Assembly: GCF_002752355.1 (NCBI RefSeq)
Contig: NZ_MRAV01000008.1
Location: 248,001 to 312,000 of the forward strand
Reading direction: 5' to 3'
Source: Leucobacter sp. OLIS6
Lineage (GTDB): Bacteria; Actinomycetota; Actinomycetes; Actinomycetales; Microbacteriaceae
Length of the DNA stretch: 64,000 nt
Shown here: piece by piece, positions 24,639-34,137 of the stretch
Layout: each line of letters begins with the position of its first letter
How positions within the stretch are numbered: position 1 is the first letter of the stretch
Notes under the pieces: generated by a model
Seen by the model: the letters and a program-made list of their open reading frames with translations, nothing else
Databases searched by the model: none
What the model was told of the DNA's origin: nothing
Program-made: the position numbers and the translations under genes

Positions 24639-25673
24639 ATGCAGAATCCGTCAGCCGACCGCTCCGAGACCGGCCCCACGGTCGAGGAGCTCGGCGAATC
24701 GGGGCTGCTCGCACGGATCCTCGCGCGGCTGTCTCCGGCTGCGACCGCGACGGTCGGGCCCGGCGACGATGCGGCGGTGCTGCGTCCGCGCGGCGAGATC
24801 GTGGTCACGAGCGACACGATGGTCGAGGGGCCGGACTTCCGGCGCGCCTGGCACAGCGGGTTCGAACTCGGGTGGAAGCTCGCGGCCACCAACCTGTCGG
24901 ACGTCGCCGCGATGGGGGCGCGACCCATCGGTCTCACCGTCTCGATCGCCTGCCCGGCCGACCTGCCCGTCGCGTACCTGGAACGGCTCGCCGAGGGCCT
25001 CGACGCGGCGTGCCGCACGTTGGCGCCCGGCTGCGGCGTGGTCGGCGGGGACCTGGGCCGTGCTCCCGTGCTCACCGCCGCCGTCACCGCGCTGGGGGAT
25101 CTCGGCGGCCGCCGTCCGGTGCTGCGTTCGGGCGCGCACGCGGGCGACGTGGTGGCGTACGCGGGCGACCTGGGGCTCGCGGGTCTCGGGCTCTCCCTGC
25201 TCTTCGACCGGGCCGCGACCACCCGGGGCGAGGCGCACGGCCGCACGCTGGGCGAGCTGTGGGCCGAGCATCCCGAAGCGCTCGCCGCGCAGTTGGCGCC
25301 GTCGCCGCCGATCGGGCTCGGAATCGAGGCCGCGAAGCGCGGTGCGACGGCGATGATGGACGTCTCGGACGGGCTCGCGCTCGACGCGGCCCGCCTGGGG
25401 GAGGCGAGCGGCGTCACGATCGACCTGGATCCGCGCCGGCTCGAGTCCGCGTTCGGGGAGCGGGACGACGAACGGATCCCGCTCGACGCGATGCTCAGCG
25501 GCGGCGAGGACCACGGCCTGCTGACGGTGTTCCCGGCGCTCGTGCGTTTGCCGGCCGGGTTCTCGGCGATCGGTCGGGTGCGTCCGCGTTCGGCGGCACT
25601 GCTGGTCGGTGGACGCCCGCACGAACCGCGCGGCTGGGATCCCTACCTGGTCCGCTGGCCCGGGGACGGCTAG
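24639..25673 (+). CDS. thiL: Thiamine-phosphate kinase
   Basis: 344-residue PurM-like ATP-dependent kinase converting thiamine phosphate to thiamine pyrophosphate. The N-terminal GDDAAVLRP metal site, VTSDTMVEGPDFR, the NLSDVAAMGARP motif, GCGVVGGDLGRAP and MMDVSDGLALDAARL all match ThiL. TAGATT precedes ATG 24639 by exactly six bases, so it is probably leaderless. The product cofactor would be needed by the ThDP enzyme encoded at 52840-54471, a plain metabolic link. Confidence 0.94.
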   Translation: MQNPSADRSETGPTVEELGESGLLARILARLSPAATATVGPGDDAAVLRPRGEIVVTSDTMVEGPDFRRAWHSGFELGWKLAATNLSDVAAMGARPIGLTVSIACPADLPVAYLERLAEGLDAACRTLAPGCGVVGGDLGRAPVLTAAVTALGDLGGRRPVLRSGAHAGDVVAYAGDLGLAGLGLSLLFDRAATTRGEAHGRTLGELWAEHPEALAAQLAPSPPIGLGIEAAKRGATAMMDVSDGLALDAARLGEASGVTIDLDPRRLESAFGERDDERIPLDAMLSGGEDHGLLTVFPALVRLPAGFSAIGRVRPRSAALLVGGRPHEPRGWDPYLVRWPGDG

Positions 25674-25759
25674 CGCTAGGCCGGCTCGTGCGGAGCCGAC
25701 TGCGGCACAATGGACGGGCGGCCCGCCGCCGGCGGGCGCGAATCTTCGCGGGAGGCGCC

Positions 25760-26404
25760 ATGACCATCGAGCCGACGACCACCGAGATCATCACCACCGG
25801 GACCGCGGATCGCACGCTCGCGGCCGACCGGGCGACGCTGCACCTGCGCGTCTCGGTGACCGACGCGAACCGCGAGGACGCCGTTCGGCGTGCGGCCGAA
25901 CTGCACGCCGCGCTCGTGCGTCGTGCCGAGGCGCTCGTCGAAGTCGGGGACGCGGAGCGCTTCGAGGCGGATCCGCTCACGACCTCCAGCAGCTCGTGGG
26001 AGCAGGACGGGTCGCGACGCACCGAGCACTACGCCGGCGCGAACGTGCGGGCGCTGCTGCTCCGCCTCGACCTCGTGGGCGAACTCACCGCGGAGCTCGC
26101 GACGACCGGGGTCGACCCGAGCGTCGAGTGGCGGCTGAGCGACGAGGTCCGCCGCAGTGTCGAGAGCGAGCTGCGCGGCGAGGCCGTCGCCGATGCGCGG
26201 GCCCGCGCGGAGGACTATGCGGCGGCGATCGGAACGACGCTGGGCGCGGTGCTCGAGGTGCGCGAGCCGGGATCCGCGGGCGGCAGCGGGGGAGCGGCCT
26301 TCGCCGATGCGCGCTTCGCCCGTGCGGCGGCGCCCGCGGTCGTCGTGACGGAGGGGCAGCTGGAGGTGTCGGCGAGCGTCACGCTCGTCTTCCGTTCAGC
26401 CTGA
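25760..26404 (+). CDS. SIMPL domain (DUF541) protein
   Basis: 214-residue protein of the SIMPL/DUF541 family. The opening strand TEIITTGTADRTLAADRATLHLRVSVT is typical, as is a long helix AVADARARAEDYAAAIGTTLGAVLEVREPG before the last strands ending in VSASVTLVFR. Unlike many family members it has no signal peptide or membrane helix, so it should be cytoplasmic. ATG 25760 has GGGAGG seven bases upstream. It follows thiL by 86 bases. Role unknown; some relatives are envelope or oxidative-stress proteins. Confidence 0.82.
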   Translation: MTIEPTTTEIITTGTADRTLAADRATLHLRVSVTDANREDAVRRAAELHAALVRRAEALVEVGDAERFEADPLTTSSSSWEQDGSRRTEHYAGANVRALLLRLDLVGELTAELATTGVDPSVEWRLSDEVRRSVESELRGEAVADARARAEDYAAAIGTTLGAVLEVREPGSAGGSGGAAFADARFARAAAPAVVVTEGQLEVSASVTLVFRSA

Positions 26405-26415
26405 GCGGCGCGGCC

Positions 26416-27993
26416 TCAGCCGTCACCGGCCACGCGCAGGGCGGCCCAGAGCTCGGCTCGGGTGTCCGGGTCGTCGAGGCTGCGCTGCAGCAGGCTCTCG
26501 GCGGTCTGGATTCGCGCGCGCAGCGTGTGGCGGTGCACGCCGAGCGCGGCGGCGGCGGGGCTCGTCTGGCCGTGGTGGGCGAGCCACACCCGCAGGCTCG
26601 AACCGATGGAGTCGCCGTGCTTGGCGTCGTGCTGCCGCACGGGCGCGAGCAGCCCTTCCGCCGCACGCCGGGCTTCGGGGTCGGCGTCGAGCAGTCGCAG
26701 CACCCCTGCCTGCATCGACGGGCGGTACTCGACGGTCTGGCCGTCGTCGGCGACCCGCGCGCGCTCGAGCGCCTGGTCCGCCTGCTCGATGAGGCGGTCG
26801 AGGTCGGCCATCGCGCCGCGTTCGGAGACGCCCGATGCGATGCCGTGCTCACGCACGACGCGCAGCACGGGCGAGAGCTCGGCGGCCTCGCAGATCACGA
26901 TCGCGCCGCCGCCGTGCGGAGCCGTCAGCACGCCCGCGCGTCCGGCGGCGATCGATCTCAGATCGTCGATCGGAGTGCCGGCGGGCACCGAGGACCGCTC
27001 GAACGAGTCGGTGAGGATCACCGCGATCTGACCGCGCGGGAGCCGGGGCAGGATCCCCGTCGAGATCTCGGCGGCGAGCTCGCCGCGGCCCGCGAGCAGC
27101 AGGCGCACGACGGAGCCGCGCAGCGCGGTCTCGGCGGCGTCGACGCCGATGCGATGCTCGAGCTGCACCGTCGCGAGCGCGGCCACGAGCCCGATGAGTG
27201 TGCGTTCCGCGGTGTCGGGCACGCCGGAACCCTCGACCAGCAGCACGCCCATGAGGCGCTGCGCGCGCCCGAGGGTCTGCAGCTGCACGCCGACGCCGTC
27301 CCGGTCGCGGGAACGCCCGGATCGGATTCCACGCTCCACGAGCTCGCGCGCCTCGGACCGGATCCACTCGGCGCTCAATCGGGTGCGGGCCGAAGCGGGC
27401 GCCGCCTCGATGATCCGCCCGGAGCGGTCGGTGAGCGCGACGCCGCGGCCGAGACGGCTCGCAGCCTCGCGGATCGCAGCCGCGAGCCCGTCCTCCTGGA
27501 GGGCTGCGGTCGAGACCGCCCGCTGCGAGTCCAGCGCCCAGACGTCGCGGGCGCGGGCCTGCGCCTCGAGCAGCTGGGCCGCGGTCTGCACGATCGCGAT
27601 GAACGGGGTGTCGTAGGGGACGCGGATCAGCGGGAAGCCGCGCCGATCGCAGGCCGCGACGAGCGTCGCGGGCGTCCGCTCCCAGACCACGCCGGCCGCG
27701 ACGCCGAGCGCGGTCGCACCGGCCGCGATGAGGCGGTCGACGTAGTCGTCGGCCTGCGCCTGCGTCGGGGGCGCCGGGAATTGCGCCCCGGTGGTGAGCA
27801 GCACGGTCCTCGGCGTGAGGAAGGGGGAAGGGTCTGCGAGGTCGCTGCCGTGGACCCACTGCACGGGGCGTTCCCCGGCGTCGTCGGCGGTACCGGCGAT
27901 GAGCACGAGACCGAGCTGATACTGGCGCAGCAGTTCGCCCAGTTCGATGGTCGCGTGGACCGTCTGGGCGACCGCGGATGCGGGGATCGGCAC
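26416..27993 (-). CDS. PucR family transcriptional regulator (probable GABA regulator)
   Basis: 525-residue regulator. The N-terminal purine-catabolism-type sensing domain spans about residues 10-130, a GAF-like middle part follows, and a C-terminal helix-turn-helix (HTH_30) shows HHGQTSPAAAALGVHRHTLRARI. The start is GTG 27993 with a strong AGGAGGAA. It is divergent from gabT with 157 bases between. PucR-type GabR activates gabTDP in Corynebacterium, so control of the adjacent gabT-gabD is likely. It lacks the aminotransferase domain of Bacillus GabR, which belongs to a different family. Confidence 0.88.
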   Translation of the reverse strand: MPIPASAVAQTVHATIELGELLRQYQLGLVLIAGTADDAGERPVQWVHGSDLADPSPFLTPRTVLLTTGAQFPAPPTQAQADDYVDRLIAAGATALGVAAGVVWERTPATLVAACDRRGFPLIRVPYDTPFIAIVQTAAQLLEAQARARDVWALDSQRAVSTAALQEDGLAAAIREAASRLGRGVALTDRSGRIIEAAPASARTRLSAEWIRSEARELVERGIRSGRSRDRDGVGVQLQTLGRAQRLMGVLLVEGSGVPDTAERTLIGLVAALATVQLEHRIGVDAAETALRGSVVRLLLAGRGELAAEISTGILPRLPRGQIAVILTDSFERSSVPAGTPIDDLRSIAAGRAGVLTAPHGGGAIVICEAAELSPVLRVVREHGIASGVSERGAMADLDRLIEQADQALERARVADDGQTVEYRPSMQAGVLRLLDADPEARRAAEGLLAPVRQHDAKHGDSIGSSLRVWLAHHGQTSPAAAALGVHRHTLRARIQTAESLLQRSLDDPDTRAELWAALRVAGDG

Positions 27994-28029
27994 GGGTTCC
28001 TCCTGGCGTCCGGCGAGTCTCGACAGAGT

Positions 28030-28046
28030 GGCGAAAGATTCTCGCC
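28030..28046. promoter_or_regulatory. Imperfect palindrome in the PucR-gabT intergenic region
   Basis: ggcgaaagattctcgcc, a near-symmetrical 17-mer between the divergent starts, and so a candidate operator for the PucR regulator. A -10-like TAAGCT for gabT lies at 28088-28093, and AAGGAGGAA at 28139 is the gabT ribosome site. Confidence 0.4.
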
Positions 28047-28150
28047 CTGTTCACCATTCTGGCACGCCAGTGGCGTAGTCGCCGGTCCTAAGCTGACTGC
28101 AGTACGCGCGACGATCCGTCGCGACGCCAACTGAGTCAAGGAGGAACTCA

Positions 28151-29494
28151 ATGACCGACGCCACCATCATCGGCGGACCCTCGCTCCCGCAGGAGCGCAA
28201 GCTCGTGACCGCGATCCCCGGTCCGAAGTCGCAGGAGCTGCTCGCTCGCAAGAACGCGGCCGTGGCCTCGGGCGTCGGCGTCGCGCTCCCCGTCTTCACC
28301 GTCGCCGCGGGCGGCGGCGTGCTCGTCGACGTCGACGGCAACTCGCTGATCGACCTCGGCTCGGGCATCGCCGTGACCGGTGTCGGCAACTCGGCCCCCA
28401 AGGTCGTCGAGGCCGTCAAGGCGCAGGTCGAGCGCTTCACCCACACCTGCTTCACCGTGACCCCCTACGACGGCTACGTCGAGGTCGCCGAGAAGCTCAA
28501 CGAGCTGACCCCCGGCGATCACGACAAGCGTTCGGCGCTGTTCAACTCGGGCGCCGAGGCCGTCGAGAACGCGATCAAGATCGCTCGCCACTTCACCAAG
28601 CGCAACGCGGTCGTCGTGTTCGACCACGCGTACCACGGCCGCACCAACCTCACCATGGGCATGACCGCGAAGAACATGCCCTACAAGGACGGCTTCGGCC
28701 CGTTCGCCCCCGAGGTCTACCGCGCCCCCGCGTCGTACCCCTACCGCGACGGTCTGACCGGCGCCGAGGCAGCCGCCCAGGCGATCCTCCAGATCGAGAA
28801 GCAGGTCGGCGCGGCCAACACCGCCGCCGTCATCATCGAGCCCATCCAGGGCGAGGGCGGCTTCATCGCCCCCGCCGAGGGCTTCCTCCCCGCGATCCAG
28901 GAGTGGGCGACCGCCAACGGCGTCGTCTTCATCCTCGACGAGGTGCAGACCGGCTTCGCGCGCACCGGCGACATGTTCGCCGCCGACCACGAGGGCGTCA
29001 TCCCCGACCTCGTCACCACCGCGAAGGGCATCGCCGGCGGTATGCCGCTCTCGGCGGTCACCGGTCGCACCGACATCATGAACTCGGCGCACGCGGGCGG
29101 CCTCGGCGGCACCTACACCGGCAACCCGACCGCGGTCGCCGCGGCGCTCGCCACGATCGAGACCTACCAGGAGGAGAACCTCGTCGAGCGCGCCCGCGAG
29201 ATCGGCGCGATCATCGAGGAGTTCTTCACCGAGCTCGCGAAGTCCGACGACCGCATCGGCGACATCCGCGGCCGCGGCGCCATGCAGGCCATCGAGCTCG
29301 TCGAGTCGGGCTCGAAGACCCCGGCCGCCGCGCTCACCGGCGCGATCGCCAAGTACGCGGGCGAGCAGGGCGTCATCCTCCTCACCTGCGGCACCTACGG
29401 CAACGTGATCCGCTTCCTCCCGCCGCTGTCGATCTCCGACGAGCTGCTCCGCGAGGGCCTCCAGATCGTCGCCGACGCGCTGGCCGCCAACTAA
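28151..29494 (+). CDS. gabT: 4-aminobutyrate--2-oxoglutarate transaminase
   Basis: 447-residue class-III PLP aminotransferase that converts GABA and 2-oxoglutarate to succinate semialdehyde and glutamate. Visible motifs are FNSGAEAVENAIKIAR, FDHAYHGRTNLTMGMT, the PLP aspartate in FILDEVQTGFARTG, and the Schiff-base Lys in TTAKGIAGGMPLSA. A strong AAGGAGGAA precedes ATG 28151. It is paired with gabD downstream and a PucR regulator upstream. No GABA permease is in the operon. Confidence 0.93.
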   Translation: MTDATIIGGPSLPQERKLVTAIPGPKSQELLARKNAAVASGVGVALPVFTVAAGGGVLVDVDGNSLIDLGSGIAVTGVGNSAPKVVEAVKAQVERFTHTCFTVTPYDGYVEVAEKLNELTPGDHDKRSALFNSGAEAVENAIKIARHFTKRNAVVVFDHAYHGRTNLTMGMTAKNMPYKDGFGPFAPEVYRAPASYPYRDGLTGAEAAAQAILQIEKQVGAANTAAVIIEPIQGEGGFIAPAEGFLPAIQEWATANGVVFILDEVQTGFARTGDMFAADHEGVIPDLVTTAKGIAGGMPLSAVTGRTDIMNSAHAGGLGGTYTGNPTAVAAALATIETYQEENLVERAREIGAIIEEFFTELAKSDDRIGDIRGRGAMQAIELVESGSKTPAAALTGAIAKYAGEQGVILLTCGTYGNVIRFLPPLSISDELLREGLQIVADALAAN

Positions 29495-29505
29495 CGACGC
29501 GCACC

Positions 29506-29562
29506 GAGCGGGCGGCGCGGATCCGGGCTCGAACACCGATCCCGGATCCGCACCGCCCGCTC
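29506..29562. promoter_or_regulatory. Long hairpin between gabT and gabD
   Basis: 22-base arms (29506-29527 and 29541-29562) with a single mismatch and a 13-base loop, starting 12 bases after the gabT stop. There is no T-run. It may stabilise gabT mRNA or reduce read-through into gabD. Confidence 0.6.
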
Positions 29563-29597
29563 GACCCGCAGTTCAGAACACCGAAAGGACACCCCTC

Positions 29598-31064
29598 ATG
29601 GCACTGAAGCAGAACGAGCAGGACCTGCTCGACCGCGTCCAGTCGGGCCTCGGCATCGCCGGCACCTGGCAGCCCTCCTCGTCGAACGCGACCTTCGACG
29701 TCAAGGATCCCGCCACCGGCGAGGTCATCAAGTCGATCGCCGACGCCAGCGTCGAGGACGCCGTGCGCGCGCTCGACGCCGCCGTCGCCGCTCAGGACGC
29801 CTGGGCCGCGACCCCCACCCGCGAGCGCTCCAACATCCTGCGCCGCGCCTTCGACCTCCTCATGGAGCGCAAGGAGGAGTTCGCGCTCCTCATGAGCATC
29901 GAGATGGGCAAGCCCATCAGCGAGGCCCGCGGCGAGGTCAACTACGGCGGCGAGTTCCTCCGCTGGTTCTCGGAGGAAGCAGTGCGCGTGCACGGCGACT
30001 ACCGTCAGAACCCCGAGGGCACCGGCACCATGATGGTCTCGCACCTGCCCGTCGGCCCGTGCTACTTCATCACCCCGTGGAACTTCCCCCTCGCGATGGC
30101 GACCCGCAAGATCGCCCCCGCGCTCGCGGCCGGCTGCACCGTGGTCATCAAGCCCGCGGCGCTCACCCCGCTGACCACCATCTTCTTCGTGCAGCTGCTC
30201 GAAGAGGTCGGCCTGCCCGCGGGCGTCGTCAACGTGGTCCCCACGTCGAAGGCCAGCGCCCAGTCCAGCGCGCTGCTCAGCGACACCCGCCTGCGCAAGC
30301 TCAGCTTCACCGGCTCGACCCCCGTGGGCGTCAAGCTGCTCGAGGCCGCTGCGCAGAACGTGCTCCGCACCTCGATGGAGCTCGGCGGCAACGCCCCGTT
30401 CGTCGTCTTCGAGGACGCCGATCTCGATAAGGCCGTCGAAGGCGCGATGCTCGCGAAGTTCCGCAACATCGGCCAGGCCTGCACGGCCGCCAACCGCATC
30501 ATCGTGCACGAGTCGGTCGCCGACGAGTTCGCGAAGAAGGTCGCCGAGAAGGTCGCGGCGTTCAAGATCGGCCGCGGCGCCGAAGAGGACGTGCAGATCG
30601 GCGCCCTCATCGACGACAAGGCCGTGGCCAACTCCGCTCGACTCGTCGCCGACGCGGTCGAGAACGGCGCCACCGTCGTCACCGGCGGCGAGATCATCGA
30701 CGGCCCGGGCAACTTCTTCCAGCCCACGGTCATCGACAAGCTCAGCCCCCAGGCCGCGATCATGCGCGAGGAGATCTTCGGACCGGTGCTCGGCATCATC
30801 CGCTTCTCGACCGAGGACGAGGCCGTCGAGATCGCCAACAACACCGAGTACGGTCTCGTGAGCTACGTGTTCACCGAGAACATCGCGCGCGGTCACCGCA
30901 TGATCGAGAAGCTCGAGAGCGGCATGATGGGCCTCAACACGGGCATCGTGTCGAACGCGGCGGCTCCGTTCGGCGGCGTCAAGCAGTCGGGTCTCGGACG
31001 CGAGGGCGGTGCCGAGGGCATCCACGAGTTCCTCTCGACCAAGTACACCCTCATCCCGCGCTAA
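29598..31064 (+). CDS. gabD: NAD(P)-dependent succinate-semialdehyde dehydrogenase
   Basis: 488-residue aldehyde dehydrogenase oxidising succinate semialdehyde to succinate, completing the GABA shunt begun by GabT. The catalytic Glu is in MELGGNAPFVVFEDAD and the nucleophile Cys in NIGQACTAANRIIVHE; the NAD-binding FTGSTPVGVKLL and the C-terminal GGVKQSGLGREGG are normal. The start ATG 29598 has AAAGGA upstream. The substrate is assigned from similarity in the motifs and from operon context, since the fold covers many aldehydes. Confidence 0.9.
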   Translation: MALKQNEQDLLDRVQSGLGIAGTWQPSSSNATFDVKDPATGEVIKSIADASVEDAVRALDAAVAAQDAWAATPTRERSNILRRAFDLLMERKEEFALLMSIEMGKPISEARGEVNYGGEFLRWFSEEAVRVHGDYRQNPEGTGTMMVSHLPVGPCYFITPWNFPLAMATRKIAPALAAGCTVVIKPAALTPLTTIFFVQLLEEVGLPAGVVNVVPTSKASAQSSALLSDTRLRKLSFTGSTPVGVKLLEAAAQNVLRTSMELGGNAPFVVFEDADLDKAVEGAMLAKFRNIGQACTAANRIIVHESVADEFAKKVAEKVAAFKIGRGAEEDVQIGALIDDKAVANSARLVADAVENGATVVTGGEIIDGPGNFFQPTVIDKLSPQAAIMREEIFGPVLGIIRFSTEDEAVEIANNTEYGLVSYVFTENIARGHRMIEKLESGMMGLNTGIVSNAAAPFGGVKQSGLGREGGAEGIHEFLSTKYTLIPR

Positions 31065-31079
31065 GTCCCGGGAGCGCAG

Positions 31080-31111
31080 CGGGCGTCGGAACCTCCGGGT
31101 TCCGGCGCCCG
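31080..31111. terminator. Terminator hairpin between convergent gabD and rsmD
   Basis: 14-bp stem with one G-T pair and a tccg loop, 15 bases after the gabD stop and 35 before the rsmD stop, followed by ttcgtcgttt. It could serve both genes. Confidence 0.7.
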
Positions 31112-31145
31112 TTCGTCGTTTCCGGGGCGTTGCGGCAGCGCGGGC

Positions 31146-31727
31146 TCAGCGCGCGGCGAGCTCCGACCACCACAGCACGGTCTCGCCGTAGCGCTTCTCG
31201 CGGATCCGGACGAGGCCCTCGGGCCAGCTCGGTTCAGGGCTGCGGCTCGACCGCTCGACGAGCACCACGCCGTCGGGATCCAGCAGGGGCGGGAGCGCCG
31301 CGATGTTCGCCGCGAGCTCTTCCTCGCCCAGGTCGTAGGGGGGATCGAGCAGGATCGCGTCCCAGGCGGCGACGGGCGCCTGCTCGTCGAGGAAGTGCTG
31401 CACCGACTGCCGCGCGACGTCGACCTCTGGGGAGGCGCTCGCCGTGCGGAATGCGCCGAGCACGGTGCGGGCGTTGCGGCCCGCGACCTGCGCCGCCTGC
31501 GGATGCTTCTCGACCAGGGTCGCGCGAGCCGCGCCGCGGCTGATGGCCTCGAGGCCGAGCGCGCCGGATCCCGCGTAGAGGTCGAGCACGCGCGCGCCCT
31601 CGATGAGTCCCCAGGAGTCGAGCGCCGAGAAGATCGCCTCGCGCACCCGGTCGCTCGTCGGGCGCGTGCCCGCCTTGGGGACTTCGAGTCGCAGCGATCC
31701 CGCACTGCCCGCAATGATTCTGGTCAC
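31146..31727 (-). CDS. rsmD: 16S rRNA (guanine(966)-N(2))-methyltransferase
   Basis: 193-residue SAM-dependent methyltransferase modifying G966 of 16S rRNA. The N-terminal TRIIAGSAGSLRLEVPK, the SAM loop VLDLYAGSGALGLEAISRG, and the catalytic DPPYDLG (N/DPPY) are clear. The start is GTG 31727, which gives the canonical N-terminus; the longer frame upstream covers the regulatory region shared with recG. It is divergent from recG, its usual neighbour in this group. Confidence 0.92.
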   Translation of the reverse strand: MTRIIAGSAGSLRLEVPKAGTRPTSDRVREAIFSALDSWGLIEGARVLDLYAGSGALGLEAISRGAARATLVEKHPQAAQVAGRNARTVLGAFRTASASPEVDVARQSVQHFLDEQAPVAAWDAILLDPPYDLGEEELAANIAALPPLLDPDGVVLVERSSRSPEPSWPEGLVRIREKRYGETVLWWSELAAR

Positions 31728-31783
31728 CGGATGAGCGTACCCGGTCGGGCTCGATCGCTTCCCGGGCGGTTCCCCGTCATGCA

Positions 31784-31848
31784 TTCGGATATCTGCACGG
31801 ATTCGGATCGCTCCTGCTCGACACGTCCGAATCAGTGCGGATCTCCGA
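31784..31848. repeat. Palindromic repeat with 18-bp period, diverged copy B
   Basis: Imperfect inverted repeat (31784-31809 with 31824-31848, about 80% complementary). Its left arm has ATTCGGAT twice at 18-base spacing (31783 and 31801), mirrored by TCCGAAT (31826) and TCCGA (31844), again 18 apart. Aligned with copies A1 and A2 it keeps the frame CA..CGGAT.T..GCAC..A..CGGA. It lies in the divergent rsmD-recG region, so it is not simply a terminator. Confidence 0.65.
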
Positions 31849-31950
31849 GGCGGTGAGGCGGGGAGAGCAGGAAGGCAGGGAAGGCAGGGAGCCCCCGGGG
31901 GACGGATCAAGATCGACTCCGGTGTCGGAGGTGCCCGATAGCCTGGAGAC

Positions 31951-34137
31951 GTGAACGACACGAGCCTGGAGACCCGACTCGAGGGAGTCGTGGGCGGCCG
32001 CACGGCCCAGGCCCTCCAGCGCGCGTTCGAGATGCGCACGGTGGGCGAGCTGCTGCTGCACGTGCCGCGGCGGTACTCCCGTCGGGGCGAGCTCACCGCG
32101 CTCACCGGTCTGCCGGTGGGCGAGCAGATCACCGTCGTCGCGCAGGTGCTCGACGTGCGCGAGCGCAGCATGCAACGCCGCAACGGCAAGCTGCTCGAGG
32201 TGCGCATCACCGACGGCACCGGCTTCCTCTCACTCACCTTCTTCAACCAGGCCTGGCGGGCGAACGAGCTGCTGCCGGGCAAGCGCGCCATCTTCGCGGG
32301 CAAGGTCAGCGAGTACCGCGGCCAGCTGCAGCTGCAGCATCCCGACTACGAGCTGCTCGACGACGACGCGGTGACGAACGGCGCCGAACTCGACGAGGCG
32401 GCGGCGAAGGCCTGGTCCGAGACGCCGATCCCCATCTACCCCGCGACCGGGCAGCTGCCCAGCTGGACCATCCAGCGAGCGGTGGGTCTCGCGCTCGACG
32501 CGCTCGGTCCCCTCGAGGATCCGGTGCCGCGGTCGATCCGCGACGCCGAGGGGATCCTGGACCTGCGCGAGGCGTTCGTGCTCGTGCACCGACCGCAGCG
32601 CACCAACGACTGGCAGCGGGCGCAGCAGAGCCTGCGGTTCCGCGAAGCGTTCGAACTCCAACTGGCGCTGCTCGATCGCAGGCGCCGCGCAGGTATCGCT
32701 CCGAGCGCCCCGCGTCCACCGAAAGCCGGCGGGCTGCTCGACCGCTTCGACGCGGCGCTGCCGTTCGAGCTGACGGCAGGGCAGCGGGCGGCCGGATCCA
32801 CGATCACCGAGGAGCTCTCGCAGCCGCATCCCATGCACCGCCTGCTGCAGGGCGAGGTGGGCTCGGGCAAGACCCTGGTCGCGCTGCGAGCCATGCTGCA
32901 GGTCGCCGAGGGCGGCGGGCAGAGCGCCCTGCTCGCGCCGACCGAGGTGCTCGCCGCGCAGCACCTGCGGTCGATCGTCGAATCATTGGGCCCCGAACTG
33001 GCGCCGCTGCTGAACCCCGTCCTGCTGACCAGCAAGATGCCGACCGCCGAGCGCAAGCGCGCGCTGCTGTCGACGGCCGCGGGCTCCGCGCGCATCGTCG
33101 TCGGCACGCACGCGCTGCTCAGCGAGAACGTGACCTTCGCGGATCTCGGCCTCGTCGTCATCGACGAGCAGCACCGCTTCGGGGTCGAGCAGCGCGAGAC
33201 GCTCCGCCGCAAGGGCGACGAGCCGCACGTGCTCGCCATGACCGCGACCCCGATCCCGCGCACCGTGGCGCTCACGGCCTTCGGCGACCTCGAGGTGACC
33301 GCGATCCGCGATCTCCCCGCCGGGCGTCAGGGCATCGAGACCTTCGTGGTCCCCGTGTTCGAGCGGCCGAAGTGGGCCGACCGCGCCTGGCTCCGGTCCC
33401 TCGAGGAGGTCGCGGCGGGGCGGCAGGTCTACGTCGTGTGCCCCGCGATCGCTGCGGGCGCGAAGGAGGAGGGCGTCGAGGATCCGGGGCCGGTCGAGCC
33501 GGAGGCCGGCGGCGGGGGAGCCGCGCCGCAGATCTCCAACGTCGAGGACACGCTGGCGGAGCTCCGGGCGCGCGCCGACTTCGCCGGGATCACGACCGCG
33601 GGCCTCACCGGCGCGATGAAACCCGACGAGAAGGACGCCGTCATGCGCGCCTTCTCCGCCGGCGAGATCCAGCTCCTCGTCGCCACCACCGTCATCGAGG
33701 TCGGGGTCAACGTGCCGAACGCGTCGATGATGGTCGTGCGCGACGCCGACCGCTTCGGCATCTCGCAGCTGCACCAGTTGCGCGGCCGCGTCGGCCGGGG
33801 CGAGCATCCGGGGCTCTGCCTGCTGCTCACCACCGCGGCCGACGGCACGGTGGCGCGCGAGCGCCTCGACGCGGTCGCGGGCACCCGCGACGGCTTCGTG
33901 CTCGCCGAGGTCGACCTCGAACTGCGGCGCGAGGGCGACATCCTCGGAACCGAGCAGTCGGGCGGACGCTCGACGCTGCGCCTCCTGCGCGTGGTCGAGC
34001 ACGGCGAACTGATCGCGCACGCGCGCGACGTCGCCGCCGCGCTGCTCGACGCGGATCCCGAGCTCCGCGGCGCCCCGCTGCTCGCCGCGCTCATCGCGGG
34101 GGATCAGGACCACCTCGACAACCTCGCGAAGTCCTGA
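31951..34137 (+). CDS. recG: ATP-dependent DNA helicase RecG
   Basis: 728-residue superfamily-2 helicase that reverses stalled forks and branch-migrates Holliday junctions. The N-terminal wedge/OB region (TVVAQVLDVRERSMQRRNGK) is followed by the helicase core: Walker A GEVGSGKT at 301-308, the DEQH box at 405-408 (VIDEQHRFGVEQR), TATPIPRT, and motif VI QLRGRVGRGEHPG. A short acidic/Gly-rich insert (KEEGVEDPGPVEPEAGGGG) sits between the two helicase lobes. The start is GTG 31951, six bases after TAGCCT, suggesting a leaderless message. Confidence 0.95.
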   Translation: MNDTSLETRLEGVVGGRTAQALQRAFEMRTVGELLLHVPRRYSRRGELTALTGLPVGEQITVVAQVLDVRERSMQRRNGKLLEVRITDGTGFLSLTFFNQAWRANELLPGKRAIFAGKVSEYRGQLQLQHPDYELLDDDAVTNGAELDEAAAKAWSETPIPIYPATGQLPSWTIQRAVGLALDALGPLEDPVPRSIRDAEGILDLREAFVLVHRPQRTNDWQRAQQSLRFREAFELQLALLDRRRRAGIAPSAPRPPKAGGLLDRFDAALPFELTAGQRAAGSTITEELSQPHPMHRLLQGEVGSGKTLVALRAMLQVAEGGGQSALLAPTEVLAAQHLRSIVESLGPELAPLLNPVLLTSKMPTAERKRALLSTAAGSARIVVGTHALLSENVTFADLGLVVIDEQHRFGVEQRETLRRKGDEPHVLAMTATPIPRTVALTAFGDLEVTAIRDLPAGRQGIETFVVPVFERPKWADRAWLRSLEEVAAGRQVYVVCPAIAAGAKEEGVEDPGPVEPEAGGGGAAPQISNVEDTLAELRARADFAGITTAGLTGAMKPDEKDAVMRAFSAGEIQLLVATTVIEVGVNVPNASMMVVRDADRFGISQLHQLRGRVGRGEHPGLCLLLTTAADGTVARERLDAVAGTRDGFVLAEVDLELRREGDILGTEQSGGRSTLRLLRVVEHGELIAHARDVAAALLDADPELRGAPLLAALIAGDQDHLDNLAKS

